A program made the translations under genes and the position numbers. Below the pieces are notes generated by a model that worked only from the letters and a program-made list of their open reading frames with translations, did no database searches and was not told the DNA's origin. This document shows positions 62,005-64,000 of a DNA stretch of 64,000 nt, one piece after another. The stretch is taken from NCBI GenBank assembly GCA_951813625.1, contig CATOTS010000009.1, positions 1-64,000 of the forward strand, given 5' to 3'. Source of the stretch: an uncultured Caldilineaceae bacterium (GTDB taxonomy: Bacteria > Chloroflexota > Anaerolineae > Caldilineales > Caldilineaceae). Each line of letters opens with the position of its first letter. Position 1 is the stretch's first letter.

Positions 62005-62976
62005 ATGCTGCGCGTAGCCAAGCCCGAAGGATTCGGCAATATCGTCCTGGAAGAGGTACCCATACCGCCGATCGGGCCGCAGGAGGTCAGGGTGCGGAGC
62101 AAGGTCAGCCTGATTAGCAGGGGATCGGAGATTCTGCGCCGCTACATGAGGGAGGAGGCGATCGATCCGGCCATCATGGGCTATTCGGTTGCCGGTGTGG
62201 TTGACGCGGTGGGCAGCGAAGTCGCGCCCCGCATTCAGCCCGGAGATCGTGTCATGATCGTCGCGCCGCATGCGCAGTACGCGGTGCAGCCTGTTGCGGG
62301 GTATGACGGGCCGCGCGTGTGGCCGATTCCGGACGACATCTCCTTTGAAGAGGCGACCTTCCTGCCTCTGTCCAAGAGCGGCGTCATCTGGGCGCAGTCG
62401 CCGGGCATCCGGCCGCGGCATACGGTTGTTATCATGGGGCAGGGGCTGGTCGGCAACCTGGTGCTGCAGGCGGCGCGCCAGCATCTGTGCGAGCGGATCA
62501 TCGTCGTCGACGCGATCGCGAAACGCTGTCAGCAGGGGCTCGATTACGGCGCGGACCACGCCATCGACGTGAACGAAACCGACCCGGTCGAACGGGTGAT
62601 GGAGCTGACCGGGGGTGAGGGCGCGGATATCGTATTCGAATGTGTCGGCGGCAAACCGGGCGTGAGCTCCTTCGCGCAGGCACAGCAGATGGTCCGCGTC
62701 GGCGGCACGCTGCACCTGATCGGGCTCTATCACGGGCAGCCGCTGCCGCTCGACGCCTCAAAGATGCAGCGGCGGCGAATGCTGGGCGGCTATTTCGAGG
62801 AGGATTCCGGCGAAATCATGATGGCGCGGACTGTCGAACTGATGCAGGCGGGAAAGATCCGAGTCGAGCCGCTGATCAGCCATCGCTTCCCCTACCAGCA
62901 GGCCAAAGAGGCCTTCGACCTGCTCTACGAACGGCTGTCCGAGGCGATGGGGGTGCTGCTGATCTGGGAAGAATGA
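62005..62976 (+). CDS. MDR-family dehydrogenase
   Basis: A 323-aa medium-chain dehydrogenase. It starts MLRVAKPEGFGNIVLEEVP. It has no Cys-x-x-Asp zinc motif at the usual place; KVSLISRGSEILRRYM occupies that region, as in the L-threonine/bi-domain-type relatives without catalytic zinc. The cofactor fold is VVIMGQGLVGNLVLQAA, then FECVGGKPGV. Start chosen: ATG at 62005 with GAGG about 9 nt upstream; a longer in-frame start at 61690 is antisense to the sulfatase. Confidence 0.86.
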   Translation: MLRVAKPEGFGNIVLEEVPIPPIGPQEVRVRSKVSLISRGSEILRRYMREEAIDPAIMGYSVAGVVDAVGSEVAPRIQPGDRVMIVAPHAQYAVQPVAGYDGPRVWPIPDDISFEEATFLPLSKSGVIWAQSPGIRPRHTVVIMGQGLVGNLVLQAARQHLCERIIVVDAIAKRCQQGLDYGADHAIDVNETDPVERVMELTGGEGADIVFECVGGKPGVSSFAQAQQMVRVGGTLHLIGLYHGQPLPLDASKMQRRRMLGGYFEEDSGEIMMARTVELMQAGKIRVEPLISHRFPYQQAKEAFDLLYERLSEAMGVLLIWEE

Positions 62977-63076
62977 ACCGTGTCGCTGGATAGGGGAAGA
63001 CTGGTTGCATTCGTCGCTGAAGGCGGGTCCAAGCGAAGCGCATTCGCTGGGAATGGCAAGGCGGTAAGGGACGGCG

Positions 63077-63656
63077 ATGGACACTCATCGACGTTTGGAA
63101 CTCTTGCGAAGCACCTTTCCGGAGGTTTTTGGGGGAATATCCGCTTGTCGGCGCGACCGAAAAGGATCTGCGGGCGTTCATGGAACTAACGACACTGGTT
63201 CTACCGCCAGAGATACAAGCTTTCTGCAAGATTACTAAAGGGCTGGCTGTGCGTTCACTGTTTCTGTTCAGAATCAAGACCGTCAATCACAACGGCACAG
63301 AACCAACGAACGACCGAAATGACGGTGATTTCATATACGCTTTCATGCCCGAATTCCAGGAATCAGGGTGGCTTCCTATCGGCACCGACGGCTGCGGAAA
63401 CTAGGACATAGTCCCCTTGCGAGGCGCCTTCGGGCCGGGTTATCCGGTCGTGTTTCATGATGATGAAGACGGCTACAACCCTTCTTATATCATGGCTTCG
63501 GACCTGGAGCACTTCATCAAGTTTTCGGTCGAAATGGATGTGAAGTTTGCCGCATCGGCTCCTTACTGCGAATCGAATCGTTGGCCCTTCGATATGGAGG
63601 GTGGGGCAAGAAGGGACCCTGCGAAGCTTGAATTCACCGGAGTGCCGCTGCCCTGA
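63077..63656 (+). pseudogene. SUKH (SMI1/KNR4) family gene, frameshifted and with an amber codon
   Basis: Starting at ATG 63077 (AAGGGA upstream) the frame reads MDTHRRLELLRSTFPEVFG. At the TTTTTGGGGG run near 63126-63135 the family sequence moves to another frame and continues EYPLVGATEKDLRAF, then LPPEIQAFCKITKGL and WLPIGTDGCGN. A TAG follows at 63402-63404, where relatives usually have an aromatic residue. After it, the same frame goes on with GAFGPGYPVVFHDDEDGY and ASDLEHFIKF to a TGA at 63654-63656. SUKH proteins include immunity proteins for toxins. No toxin gene is nearby. Confidence 0.7.
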
Positions 63657-63866
63657 GAAACATAGAGAACGCTACTGCCACTCGTCAGCTCCCTACCTAA
63701 CCACAGTTGCCCAGGAGCGCGAATATCCGGACTAAGGGCAGACTGGTGCAACGCCAACCGAATCTCCTAGACCCCGGCGGCGACAAAATCATCCCCGCCT
63801 GGATAGCAAACGTTCAGTCGCAATCCGTCAGTTCCCAACACTCTGTTTCGCCCTAGGAGACGCAAG

Positions 63867-64000
63867 ATGTCCTTTTCTGCCAGGGGAATCGTTCACCGAT
63901 CGACTGTAACCGGAAAGCGGGGCATGATCGCATCGGCGCACCCGCTGGCTTCGGTCGCCGGGTTGCGCATCCTGATCGACGGTGGCAACGCTATCGACGC
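63867..64000 (+). CDS. Gamma-glutamyltransferase family protein, 3' end outside window
   Basis: Only the first 44 codons are in the window. They read MSFSARGIVHRSTVTGKRG and then MIASAHPLASVAGLRILI, ending DGGNAIDA, the standard N-terminus of the gamma-glutamyltransferase large subunit. AGGAG at 63855-63859 lies 7 nt before the ATG. It is a second family member; the other is complete at 22752-24386. The region 63657-63866 shows no gene. Confidence 0.85.
   Translation, partial: MSFSARGIVHRSTVTGKRGMIASAHPLASVAGLRILIDGGNAID

Overview
The window looks like a chromosomal stretch from a high-GC bacterium, most likely a Chloroflexota member of the Caldilineae/Anaerolineae type. The grounds are circumstantial: GC-rich codons with many GTG/TTG starts; Tat-plus-lipobox substrate-binding proteins; an F420-type luciferase-like oxidoreductase; a DUF4349 lipoprotein; a cdaA-cdaR-der block; and many Gfo/Idh, SMP-30, sulfatase and enolase-superfamily enzymes. 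No rRNA, tRNA or CRISPR array was found, so the lineage call is inference.

Layout. 1-10 kb is housekeeping: a truncated membrane protein, argF, cdaA-cdaR (c-di-AMP synthesis and its regulator), der, an M28 peptidase, lgt, a DUF503 gene, lipM and a ygfZ/gcvT-like gene. 10-20 kb is catabolic: a lipoprotein hydrolase, an LLM oxidoreductase, a Gfo/Idh dehydrogenase, an SMP-30 lactonase, a DUF4349 lipoprotein, a sugar ABC importer without its own ATPase, and an aldo/keto reductase. 20.6-22.7 kb is a low-GC accessory cassette of a dual-OB protein and two divergent DUF488 proteins; it is the best candidate here for an undescribed system. 22.7-30 kb has a gamma-glutamyltransferase, an NYN ribonuclease fused to a cold-shock-like domain, and a TRAP transporter with one dctQM pair and two dctP paralogues. 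30-36 kb is a minus-strand run of SDR, TIM-barrel isomerase, ferredoxin, glycerate kinase, NHL protein and zinc dehydrogenase, probably for a sugar acid or polyol. 36-41 kb has intergenic repeats, lexA, a beta-CASP nuclease, another isomerase and a methyltransferase whose start codon seems lost. 41.5-49 kb has a rhodanese, lutCBA (L-lactate oxidation), an M24 peptidase and two tandem ssb genes.

49-64 kb is a second accessory and catabolic region. A complete IS701-family element has inserted exactly between two genes that were once 12 nt apart. A hicAB locus carries a nonsense codon in hicA. A sulfatase, a DapA-family aldolase, an enolase-superfamily dehydratase, a second sulfatase with a Rieske protein, and a zinc dehydrogenase follow. 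A SUKH (SMI1/KNR4) pseudogene and the first 44 codons of a second gamma-glutamyltransferase close the window.

The genes together suggest an organism that imports sugars, organic acids and sulfated carbohydrates through ABC and TRAP systems and oxidises and dehydrates them with broad-family enzymes. SOS control is visible as a shared LexA-box-like motif upstream of lexA and the first ssb gene. Decayed accessory genes (hicA, SUKH, the methyltransferase) and two identical 60-bp intergenic repeats indicate recent gene turnover.
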